From contig CAZKYS010000072.1 of the NCBI GenBank assembly GCA_964557085.1, forward strand, positions 1 through 12,807: a DNA stretch of 12,807 nucleotides, read 5' to 3'. Of the stretch, positions 7,483 through 12,807 are shown piece after piece (position 1 is the first letter of the stretch; every line of letters starts with the position of its first letter). The notes beneath the pieces were generated by a model that did not search any database, was not told the origin of the DNA, and saw only the letters and a program-made list of their open reading frames with translations. Source of the DNA: Pseudaquidulcibacter sp964557085. GTDB taxonomy: Bacteria; Pseudomonadota; Alphaproteobacteria; Caulobacterales; Aquidulcibacteraceae. The position numbers and the translations under genes are program-made.

Positions 7483-7526
7483 TTGCATTATAAGGCGCAA
7501 TTGATATTATAGTTCAATTATTGAAC
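7483..7526. promoter_or_regulatory. Divergent promoters with GTTCAA-N3-TTGAAC operator
   Basis: Rightward: TTGCAT (7483-7488), 16 bases, TATTAT (7505-7510), reading toward the gene at 7537. Leftward: TTGAAC (7512-7517) and TATAAT (7487-7492) with a wide 19-base spacing, reading toward hxlR. The palindrome GTTCAATTATTGAAC (7512-7526) has perfect 6-bp arms. It lies at the rightward transcript start and on the leftward -35, so one bound dimer could silence both genes. HxlR is the obvious candidate binder. Confidence 0.55.
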
Positions 7527-7536
7527 GGAAGTTATA

Positions 7537-7998
7537 ATGTATCACTTTATTGTAAAAAATAAAATTATATCATTCTTCAAAGATATAAATAATGGAAATG
7601 CCGAAAATATAATCAATGGCTTTGATAAAAATTTCATTCACACTTTTGTTGCCCAAGGGGCATTAGGCGGGCGGCGAACCAAATATGATTCTTTGGTTAA
7701 ATGGTATGATAGATTATTTAAAATCATGCCCGATATTCATTTTAAAATCGCGCGAATTGAAATTTCTGGAATGCCTTGGAATACAATTGCTTATGTTCAT
7801 TGGTATGAATGCAATTCAGGCACGGATGGGGTGCGAACCTATGCTTATGGCTATCATATTGTAAAAATTGTGTGGGGGAAAATGCGCGAATTATTAATTT
7901 GCCCCGATGCAACAATTGTTAAATCCACACTCGATAGATTAATTGCATCAGGCAATGAATATGCAAGCCTTCCACCAATTGCGGATATTGAAGACTAG
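7537..7998 (+). CDS. SnoaL-like / NTF2-superfamily protein
   Basis: A small cytosolic alpha+beta barrel protein of 153 residues, with no signal peptide or membrane segment. The opening helix and turn (IISFFKDINNGNAENIINGFDKNF), the GALGGRR stretch, and then YDSLVKWYDRLFKIMPDIHFKIARIEISG followed by beta strands with AYVHWYE match the SnoaL-like polyketide-cyclase/NTF2 pattern. Members range from isomerases to dehalogenases and ligand carriers, so no substrate is claimed. ATG 7537 has GGAAG (7527-7531) with a 5-base spacer. It is divergent from the HxlR regulator, which probably controls it through the palindrome at 7512-7526. HxlR regulators commonly control small detoxification or stress enzymes, but here the role is open. 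Confidence 0.78.
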   Translation: MYHFIVKNKIISFFKDINNGNAENIINGFDKNFIHTFVAQGALGGRRTKYDSLVKWYDRLFKIMPDIHFKIARIEISGMPWNTIAYVHWYECNSGTDGVRTYAYGYHIVKIVWGKMRELLICPDATIVKSTLDRLIASGNEYASLPPIADIED

Positions 7999-8007
7999 TT
8001 TGGTAAC

Positions 8008-8050
8008 ATGCGGGTCTTAGATTATGTCTTAGATTATGTAAGACCCGCAT
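8008..8050. terminator. Strong hairpin with duplicated loop between convergent genes
   Basis: The arms ATGCGGGTCTTA (8008-8019) and TAAGACCCGCAT (8039-8050) are exact complements. The loop contains the second half of a perfect 12-base tandem duplication (TCTTAGATTATG at 8015-8026 and 8027-8038). It starts 10 bases after the SnoaL-like gene and 13 bases beyond the DUF2892 stop, so it probably ends both transcripts. The rightward side is followed by a T-rich but interrupted stretch, and the leftward side has no U-run. Confidence 0.65.
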
Positions 8051-8062
8051 TCTAATGTTATA

Positions 8063-8254
8063 TTATTTATTCACTTTGCAAGTATTGATTCCCAAAAGTG
8101 TATAAAGTGGGCAGAAGCCGATTAGGCCAGTTAGCAATGGCACAATGCCAACCCAACCCCAAACCGCTTTTGGGCCTACAAAAACCAAAGAAATAAGAGC
8201 TAATCCAACGATTACGCGCAATAGTCTGTCAATTTTTCCTTCATTACATGGCAT
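8063..8254 (-). CDS. DUF2892 (YgaP-type transmembrane domain) protein
   Basis: A 63-residue inner-membrane protein with the DUF2892 layout: CNEGKIDRLLRVIVG (3-17, family N-G-x-x-D-R-x-x-R), a first TM at about 12-27, WGWVGIVPLLTGLIGFCPLY (32-51) forming the second TM, and the terminal GINTC. Cys48 and Cys59 are the family's usual cysteines, and Cys3 is additional. The same domain is fused to a rhodanese in E. coli YgaP, and stand-alone copies often accompany sulfur- or thiol-handling genes, so a role in sulfane sulfur or thiol stress is possible but not shown. ATG 8254 has GAAGGA (8263-8268) with an 8-base spacer. The gene follows the Crp/Fnr regulator on the same strand. An 85-base gap carries a Crp-like palindrome. 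Confidence 0.9.
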   Translation of the reverse strand: MPCNEGKIDRLLRVIVGLALISLVFVGPKAVWGWVGIVPLLTGLIGFCPLYTLLGINTCKVNK

Positions 8255-8308
8255 TTTAATTTTCCTTCTAGTTTGATGGCTAACTATTGCACTTTGAAAT
8301 GAGATTGT

Positions 8309-8325
8309 ATGTGACTAAGTCACAT
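8309..8325. promoter_or_regulatory. Crp-like palindrome upstream of the DUF2892 gene
   Basis: ATGTGACTAAGTCACAT is a perfect 7-3-7 palindrome with TGTGA and TCACA half-sites 5 bases apart; classical CRP sites use 6. It lies 55-71 bases before the DUF2892 start. On the minus strand a TACAAT (8304-8309) directly abuts it, which would favour repression. A weaker -10 (AATAGT, about 8283-8288) would put the site near -41 and favour activation. The neighbouring Crp/Fnr protein keeps the CRP residues that read TGTGA, so it is the likely binder. Confidence 0.65.
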
Positions 8326-8339
8326 TTTAAGATAATATT

Positions 8340-8954
8340 TTAAGCCTCAGATAATTTTTTTAAACCTTCTGCCGATTTGACTTTTATTTCACCGCGCGAA
8401 ATTTCCACTAATTGTTTTTTTGCAAGGCGGGTAAGGTGGCGGCTTACAACTTCACGTGCACTTCCAATTTCATTGGCAATCATTGCCTGCGTATAATGGA
8501 TGCATCCTTCATTATCCATCAATCGTAGCAAGGATTTTGCAAGTCTGTGCTCAATTGAATTAAGCGCGACATCTTCGACAAGGCGTTCAATATCAGAAAA
8601 TCGGGCCGCGACTGCGCTAAAAATTCTATTTCGAAATTGGGCATCATCAGAGATTTTTCGCTGAAATTCTGATACTTTTATAAGGTTAAATTCAATATCG
8701 GTTTCGGCAATCCCTTCGGCGCTATATAATTCGCCTTCGGTTAAACAGCGGAAAGTTTGTAGGCAAATCTGTGATGGTTGCACGCGATAAAGAATAATCT
8801 CGCGCCCATTTTCGGCGGTGATTTTTACTTTGATGCTTCCTGAAATTAAATCAACAAAGCCCGCGCAATTTTGGCCCGCATGAAATAAAATATCGCCTGC
8901 TTTTGCTTTTATTGACAAATTATCCACCCCTTTCATGGAGTTGAATGGCAACAT
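8340..8954 (-). CDS. Crp/Fnr-family regulator with effector-region cysteines, not cAMP-type
   Basis: A transcription factor with an N-terminal cyclic-nucleotide-binding-like beta barrel (residues about 10-115), a long dimer helix and a C-terminal Crp-type winged helix (about 145-200). ATG at 8954 overlaps the ubiB stop as TGATG and gives 204 residues; a TTG codon just before it is an unnecessary start. In the recognition helix, SAREVVSRHL keeps Arg167, Glu168 and Arg172 at the spacing of E. coli CRP Arg180, Glu181 and Arg185, so TGTGA-type half-sites are expected. The phosphate-binding cassette is not CRP-like: where CRP has GELGLF...RSA, this has ICLQTFRCLTEGELYSAEG, with Cys64 and Cys70. 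No FNR-type N-terminal cysteine cluster is present. Possible signals are thiol or persulfide chemistry, which is inference. Its likely target is the next gene, DUF2892. Confidence 0.9.
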   Translation of the reverse strand: MLPFNSMKGVDNLSIKAKAGDILFHAGQNCAGFVDLISGSIKVKITAENGREIILYRVQPSQICLQTFRCLTEGELYSAEGIAETDIEFNLIKVSEFQRKISDDAQFRNRIFSAVAARFSDIERLVEDVALNSIEHRLAKSLLRLMDNEGCIHYTQAMIANEIGSAREVVSRHLTRLAKKQLVEISRGEIKVKSAEGLKKLSEA

Positions 8955-10369
8955 CAATTATTGTCAACCAATTTTTCCAATTTATCGACTAAATCAGGTA
9001 ATTTCATCAAAGTTTCGGCAAGTTTTTCAAGGTGCTCTTTGGTGCGTTTTGCCATGCCTTCGGGGCCAAGTTCGCGTTTCATAAAGGCTTCGACGATTGG
9101 GGCGGCGCATTTCCAGATATCATGATCAATATCAATATTGCGGGTTACGCCCTCAACTTGAACCATAGTTTTTTGCAATAAAACCAATTCGGGGCGAAGT
9201 TGCATTCCGAATTGTTCGGTAACGTCAAAAAGTTGCAAAAGCACTTTACCCATTGATACTTCGCTTGCTTTACGCCCCCAGATTGGTTCGCAAACGGCGC
9301 GCATTGCAATGGCAAAATCGCCTTCATTTTGATCTTTTGGAACATAACCTGCGGTAAAATGAACGCGTGCCGCGCCACGATAATCGCGTTTGATAAAGCG
9401 ATAAAGAATTTCGGCCAAATATCTGCGCTCATTTTGCCCTAGGCGCCCCATAATTCCAAAATCAACCACATAGGTTTTGCCATCATTGCCAATTATCAAA
9501 TTACCTTCATGCAAATCAGCATGAAAAAAACCGTGTTCAAGCGCGCTTATAAGGAATGAAGTATGAATATCGTGGGCAATTTTTTTCCTATCCACTTCAT
9601 CAAGTGCATCGGGTGATGTAAGGCTTTTGCCATCAATCCAAGTGGTTGCAAGTGTGTTTTTGGTTGAATATTTCCATTCAACTTGTGGAACAGCAATAAG
9701 GCCGTTTAAATCACCAATGCTTCCATAAGCATCGCACGCACCTGCCTCTTGGCGTAAATCAATTTCTTTTGATAATGCGTCACGCACAGTTTGCACCAAT
9801 TCAATTGGTTTAAGGCGGCGTGATTTTGGTGAAATGAAATTGATGATTTTTGCGCCCAATAATAATGCATCCAAATCGCGCATTATTTGCTTTTCAATAT
9901 TGGGGCGCAAAATTTTAAGCGCCAAATCGCGCCCATCACTGGATTTGATTTTATAAACTTGTGCAACCGATGCGGCGGCAATTACGGGGCCAATATCGCC
10001 AATAAAGTCGTTGAGTTTTGAAATATCGCCATCGCAAAATTCGCGCGCCAAAATTTCTTTGGCCTGTGCATCGGGGAAGGGGGCAACTTTATCTTTTAGG
10101 CCTGCCAATGCTTTGGCGGGTTCAATGCCGATAATATCAACGCGGGTTGATAATATTTGCCCCAATTTAATCCAAACAGCGCCAAGTTTTTCAAGGGCGT
10201 TTGATAACCTTTCGCCAATTGCACCATCTTTTTTTGCGCCAATGCGCAAAATGCCGCCAATGAATTTTGCACTTGGTGGCAGAAGGCTTTGGAATTCGCG
10301 CGGTAAAATCGCATCATAACGACCAAGCGTCCAAACAACATTGATAAGGCGAAAAATTCGGGATGGCAT
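8954..10369 (-). CDS. ubiB: UbiB, ABC1/ADCK-family atypical kinase-like protein for ubiquinone synthesis
   Basis: Needed for ubiquinone synthesis or for handling its lipid precursors, probably through ATP hydrolysis rather than protein phosphorylation. It has 471 residues and the complete ABC1 signature set: KxGQ (Lys68-Gln71) in IKLGQILSTR, the Ala-rich loop AAAS (131-134) in place of a glycine loop, ALKILRP (Lys152), KEIDLRQEA (201-209), HADLHEGN (283-290) and DFG (303-305). ATG 10369 is 3 bases after the ubiE stop, and the stop overlaps the Crp/Fnr start. The chain ends at about residue 471 in a Lys/Leu-rich helix, without the C-terminal pair of hydrophobic segments present in E. coli UbiB (546 residues). 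The core is secure, and the short end is a natural stop rather than a visible frameshift. Confidence 0.95.
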   Translation of the reverse strand: MPSRIFRLINVVWTLGRYDAILPREFQSLLPPSAKFIGGILRIGAKKDGAIGERLSNALEKLGAVWIKLGQILSTRVDIIGIEPAKALAGLKDKVAPFPDAQAKEILAREFCDGDISKLNDFIGDIGPVIAAASVAQVYKIKSSDGRDLALKILRPNIEKQIMRDLDALLLGAKIINFISPKSRRLKPIELVQTVRDALSKEIDLRQEAGACDAYGSIGDLNGLIAVPQVEWKYSTKNTLATTWIDGKSLTSPDALDEVDRKKIAHDIHTSFLISALEHGFFHADLHEGNLIIGNDGKTYVVDFGIMGRLGQNERRYLAEILYRFIKRDYRGAARVHFTAGYVPKDQNEGDFAIAMRAVCEPIWGRKASEVSMGKVLLQLFDVTEQFGMQLRPELVLLQKTMVQVEGVTRNIDIDHDIWKCAAPIVEAFMKRELGPEGMAKRTKEHLEKLAETLMKLPDLVDKLEKLVDNN

Positions 10370-10372
10370 TAT

Positions 10373-11149
10373 TTATTTTACAACCCAACCTTGATGAAGG
10401 GCAACAATTCCGCCCGAATAATTGGTCACTGAAACGCGTTTAAAGCCCGCATCTTCAACCATTTTCTTAAAGGTTTCTTGGTCGGGGAATTTCGCAATTG
10501 ATTCGACCAAATATTGATATGGCGCACCATCACCAGTTACCATTTCACCGATTTTTGGAATGGCATTGAATGACCAATAATCATAGAATTTTTCCAAAAC
10601 ATCAAATGTTGGTTTTGAAAATTCCAAAACTAAAATACGCCCGCCAGTTTTTAAAACGCGATGCGCCTCACGTAATGCTTTTGGTATGTTGGTTACATTG
10701 CGAATACCAAATGAAATTACATAAGCATCGGCGCTATTATCCGCCATTGGCAAGTTTTCGGCATCACAAACCATCCATTCAAGACCGCCATCGCCGCGTT
10801 GTTCACGCCCCGCCATAATCATTTCTTGGTTGATATCGGCAACAATGATTCTTGCAGGTTCGCCGCCGCGTCTTTGCATTGCTTTATCGGCAAGCGCTTT
10901 AAAGCGGCGCGCCAAATCACCTGTGCCGCCTGCCATGTCAATAATGGTTTCGCCAGGGCGTGGGTTAAGGCGCGCGCTTACGGCATCTTTCCAAATTCTG
11001 TGCATCCCGCCCGACATAAGGTCATTCATTATGTCGTATTTTTGCGCAACCGCGTCAAAAACACCGCGCACTTTACTTGCTTTTTCGCTTGCAGGGACGG
11101 TTTGAAAACCAAAAGAGGTGGTTTCAGTATTTGGATTTATATTATTCAT
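10373..11149 (-). CDS. ubiE: Ubiquinone/menaquinone C-methyltransferase UbiE
   Basis: A SAM-dependent class I methyltransferase of 258 residues that C-methylates the demethylated benzoquinol (and demethylmenaquinol where made) in quinone synthesis. Family marks: FDAVAQKYDIMNDLMSGGMHRIWK (31-54), the SAM loop DMAGGTGD (71-78), the acidic ends VADIN (Asp105) and CDAENLP (Asp129), ISFGIRNVTNIPKALREAHRVLK (145-167) and LEFSKP (175-180), with the substrate-side PYQYLVESIAKFP nearer the end. It is 3 bases upstream of ubiB in the standard alphaproteobacterial ubiE-ubiB pair. ATG 11149 has no strong ribosome site. It follows the Y-family polymerase by 51 bases on the same strand with no rho-independent terminator visible, so read-through is possible. 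Confidence 0.97.
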   Translation of the reverse strand: MNNINPNTETTSFGFQTVPASEKASKVRGVFDAVAQKYDIMNDLMSGGMHRIWKDAVSARLNPRPGETIIDMAGGTGDLARRFKALADKAMQRRGGEPARIIVADINQEMIMAGREQRGDGGLEWMVCDAENLPMADNSADAYVISFGIRNVTNIPKALREAHRVLKTGGRILVLEFSKPTFDVLEKFYDYWSFNAIPKIGEMVTGDGAPYQYLVESIAKFPDQETFKKMVEDAGFKRVSVTNYSGGIVALHQGWVVK

Positions 11150-11200
11150 AGAATTGCCATAGACCTATAAAGTATTTTTTTCCACATTTATCGGCATAAA

Positions 11201-12508
11201 TTATTCGTGAAATTCGTTTATTTCTGGAATTCTATTAAATGCAATTTTTGCGCCAACAAAATTGTGCAATTTTGTTTTGGGGCCGATGGTTATTGTGTCT
11301 TTGCCATATTTTTCATTTAGCTTATCTAAAGCGCCCAAAACATTCATGTGTTTTTGATTCTCTTGTCTTTCGATTGACCAGCCGAATAAATCTTCTTGTG
11401 GGGTTATTTCCACAATTGACAGGCAGGTTATTGATATTTTTTTTATGCGTTTTGCCCCAAGTTCGCGCACGCATTTAATCCATAATGGTTTTAAGGCATC
11501 CAATAATTTGAAACTATCCGATGTTGCATCAAATTGTGCAAGTGCTTGCGCACGACCGCCTTTGTCGCCCCTTATGGATAAATGAAGCCTTGAACATTTG
11601 TAAAATTTTCGCCGCATTCTTGAACCGCATTTGGCAACAAGGCGCCGCGCAACATTATAAGCATCTTTTACAGGCCGCAATGGCCCCGCAAGAACATGCG
11701 AATGACTTATTGATGAGCGTGTGGTGACAAGTTCGGGTGGGTCAATGCCATGCAGCGCATAATAAAAATTTTCGCCAACAACCCCACCCCATAATCTTCG
11801 CATCCGACTTGGGCTTTGATGCCAAAGGGCTTTTACGTTACAAACACCCGCCGCCAAAAGGCGTTTTGTCATGGAATGACCAATACCGGCAAAATCATTT
11901 ATTTCTAAATCAAGCAATTTGCCCGGTAATTCATCCATGCGCAAAATCGTTAGCCCAAGTGGCTTTACAATATCACACGCAGTCTTTGCCAAAAGCTTTG
12001 ATGGCGCAATCCCAACAGAGGCGGTAAGGCATTCACCCACATCTTGCATTATGATTTTTTGAACATCAAGCCCAATTTTTCGAGCATTTTCTTCAAGTTT
12101 TTGTGGTCCCATAAGCAGGCACGCAAATTCATCAATGGAACATGTGTGATCAATTGGTATTACTTTATCAATGGCTTTTTTTACTTGCTCATATATGTTT
12201 ACATAAACATCGGGGCGCGCTTCGGTAATTATAAGGTTTGGGCATTTTTGCTTTGCTTCAAGAACACCCGTTCCAGTTTTAATACCGAACGCTTTAGCCT
12301 GATAACTTGCGGCAATGGCACATGTATAATCAGACATTGTTGGAACAACAATTAATGGTTTGTTCCGAAATGATTTTTGCGTTTGTTGTTCGCAAGATGC
12401 GAAAAAAGAATTCATATCAACATAAAGCCAACGCAATTCACCGCCATCGCGCCAGCGGTTATCTTTAGCAATATCTTTTCGTAAGTTTTGTTGTAAAGCA
12501 CGCCACAT
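11201..12508 (-). CDS. Y-family (DinB/ImpB-like) translesion DNA polymerase
   Basis: A low-fidelity polymerase that copies damaged DNA. It has 435 residues from ATG 12508. The palm starts with WLYVDMNSFFASCEQ, where Asp31 is the first metal ligand. AAASYQAKAFGIKTG-type finger residues follow (about 66-80), and then TCSIDEFACLL with Asp126-Glu127, the second acidic pair. The HhH region is INDFAGIGHSMTKRLLAAG, and a little-finger domain follows. It resembles the stand-alone polymerase group often mis-annotated as type VI secretion ImpB rather than classical DinB (which has SIDEA-[FY]-L-D). A longer frame back to 12679 exists, but the promoter and LexA box lie inside that stretch, so 12508 is the start. 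No imuA or dnaE2 partner is in the window. Regulation is probably SOS, through the LexA box 6 bases upstream. Confidence 0.9.
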   Translation of the reverse strand: MWRALQQNLRKDIAKDNRWRDGGELRWLYVDMNSFFASCEQQTQKSFRNKPLIVVPTMSDYTCAIAASYQAKAFGIKTGTGVLEAKQKCPNLIITEARPDVYVNIYEQVKKAIDKVIPIDHTCSIDEFACLLMGPQKLEENARKIGLDVQKIIMQDVGECLTASVGIAPSKLLAKTACDIVKPLGLTILRMDELPGKLLDLEINDFAGIGHSMTKRLLAAGVCNVKALWHQSPSRMRRLWGGVVGENFYYALHGIDPPELVTTRSSISHSHVLAGPLRPVKDAYNVARRLVAKCGSRMRRKFYKCSRLHLSIRGDKGGRAQALAQFDATSDSFKLLDALKPLWIKCVRELGAKRIKKISITCLSIVEITPQEDLFGWSIERQENQKHMNVLGALDKLNEKYGKDTITIGPKTKLHNFVGAKIAFNRIPEINEFHE

Positions 12509-12734
12509 AAAAAGAACATAACATGAACATTTATATACGTAAAGAAAGTTTTTTGATTCAAATTCATTGATATAATTCCCACAATAAAATTGCGACAATC
12601 GGTCACGCGACAGCCCGCCGCGCGACAAGCTGCCCAATTGCGCAACTGCACAAAAAGTTCGAAAAGCCACCCATCGCAAACGTGCCCAATTCGGCAGGGC
12701 TAATATTTTGCCGTTTATTCTGAGGGGAATGATA
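12509..12734. other. Intergenic region between the polymerase gene and the exported-protein gene
   Basis: Besides the LexA-controlled promoter, this stretch holds a GC-rich patch (about 12592-12650) inside AT-rich DNA. GCGACA occurs three times at an exact 15-base period (12592, 12607, 12622), and TGCCCAATT occurs twice (12631-12639, 12683-12691). TAATAT (12701-12706) could be a -10 for the rightward gene, but no good -35 is seen. An open frame across the leftward strand here looks spurious. Confidence 0.4.
12514..12561 (-). promoter_or_regulatory. LexA box and promoter of the Y-family polymerase gene
   Basis: The plus strand reads GAAC-ATAACAT-GAAC (12514-12528), i.e. GTTC-N7-GTTC on the minus strand, an exact match to the alphaproteobacterial SOS box. 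Upstream on the minus strand are TTGAAT (12556-12561), 18 bases, and TATATA (12532-12537). The box begins 4 bases after the -10 and covers the expected transcript start, ideal for repression. No ribosome site lies between the box and ATG 12508. Confidence 0.82.
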
Positions 12735-12807
12735 ATGAAAAAATTAATTCTTGCATCTGTAGCAGCATTGGCTTTAAGCGCATCTGGCGCAATGGCTGAC
12801 GGTTTGG
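12735..12807 (+). CDS. N-terminus of an exported protein, cut by the window end
   Basis: ATG 12735 follows AGGGG (12723-12727) with a 7-base spacer, a strong ribosome site. The 24 visible codons encode a Sec signal peptide: MKK, then a hydrophobic ILASVAALALSA core, and GAMA just before Asp22, so signal peptidase I cleavage after AMA is likely. There is no lipobox. The mature protein would be periplasmic or outer membrane. Only three mature residues (DGL) are visible, so the family cannot be told. It is divergent from the polymerase gene. Confidence 0.8.
   Translation, partial: MKKLILASVAALALSASGAMADGL

Noticed and set aside
8309..8325. FNR/Anr box instead of a Crp-like box
   Set aside because: FNR sites are TTGAT-N4-ATCAA. 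Here the half-sites are TGTGA/TCACA, and the adjacent regulator lacks the FNR cysteine cluster.
8955..8957. TTG start for the Crp/Fnr gene
   Set aside because: An ATG follows immediately at 8954 in a TGATG overlap with the ubiB stop, a standard coupling arrangement.
10799..11170. Open frames on the strand opposite ubiE, and similar ones opposite argS, ubiB and the aminotransferase
   Set aside because: They are antisense or shifted-frame shadows of conserved genes, with no ribosome site, no family pattern and Cys/His/Arg-rich composition.
12509..12679. 57-residue N-terminal extension of the Y-family polymerase
   Set aside because: The stretch contains the -35, -10 and LexA box, has no family similarity, and encodes odd LSR/LSQ repeats. 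The polymerase fold begins after 12508.
12640..12720. Possible tRNA (a GTTCGA-like T-loop at 12657-12662)
   Set aside because: No matching T-stem, acceptor stem or anticodon arm could be paired around it.

Overview
The window is a stretch of chromosome from an AT-rich alphaproteobacterium. The evidence is the housekeeping gene set (ispH, argS, serS, ubiE-ubiB), a direct-repeat LexA box of the alphaproteobacterial GTTC-N7-GTTC type, and a G/C-rich palindromic repeat cluster that resembles repeats common in this class. I cannot name the genus. Most genes belong to core metabolism. The more accessory parts are three small regulator modules and a lone error-prone polymerase.

Layout. 1-630 (-): 5' two thirds of ispH (isoprenoid synthesis). 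757-3283 (+): a proline-rich lipoprotein and argS, probably one transcript. 3292-3917 (-): a 4-TM membrane protein and an XRE-type regulator, overlapping by 4 bases, with a long perfect inverted repeat around their putative promoter. 4160-5452 (+): serS. 5457-5591: a cluster of hairpins between convergent genes. 5596-6903 (-): omega-amino acid/beta-alanine:pyruvate aminotransferase. 6975-7466 (-) and 7537-7998 (+): an HxlR-type regulator divergent from a SnoaL/NTF2-like protein, with a palindrome between them. 8008-8050: a shared hairpin with an internally duplicated loop. 8063-12508 (-): a same-strand series transcribed in the order Y-family polymerase, ubiE, ubiB, Crp/Fnr regulator, DUF2892 protein. 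12735-end (+): the signal peptide of an exported protein cut off by the window end.

Working together. ispH feeds the isoprenoid side chain of ubiquinone, and ubiE and ubiB act on the ubiquinone ring, so respiratory quinone supply is represented at both ends. argS and serS charge tRNAs. The regulatory parts look local. The Crp/Fnr protein lacks recognisable cAMP-binding residues, has two cysteines in the effector region, keeps the Arg-Glu...Arg DNA-reading residues of CRP, and has a perfect TGTGA/TCACA palindrome between it and the DUF2892 gene it probably controls. The polymerase has a textbook LexA box placed right after its -10, so it is probably SOS-induced. No mobile element, CRISPR array, tRNA or rRNA was seen. 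No wholly new system is evident. The best leads are the cysteine-bearing Crp/DUF2892 pair and the operator-like inverted repeats.
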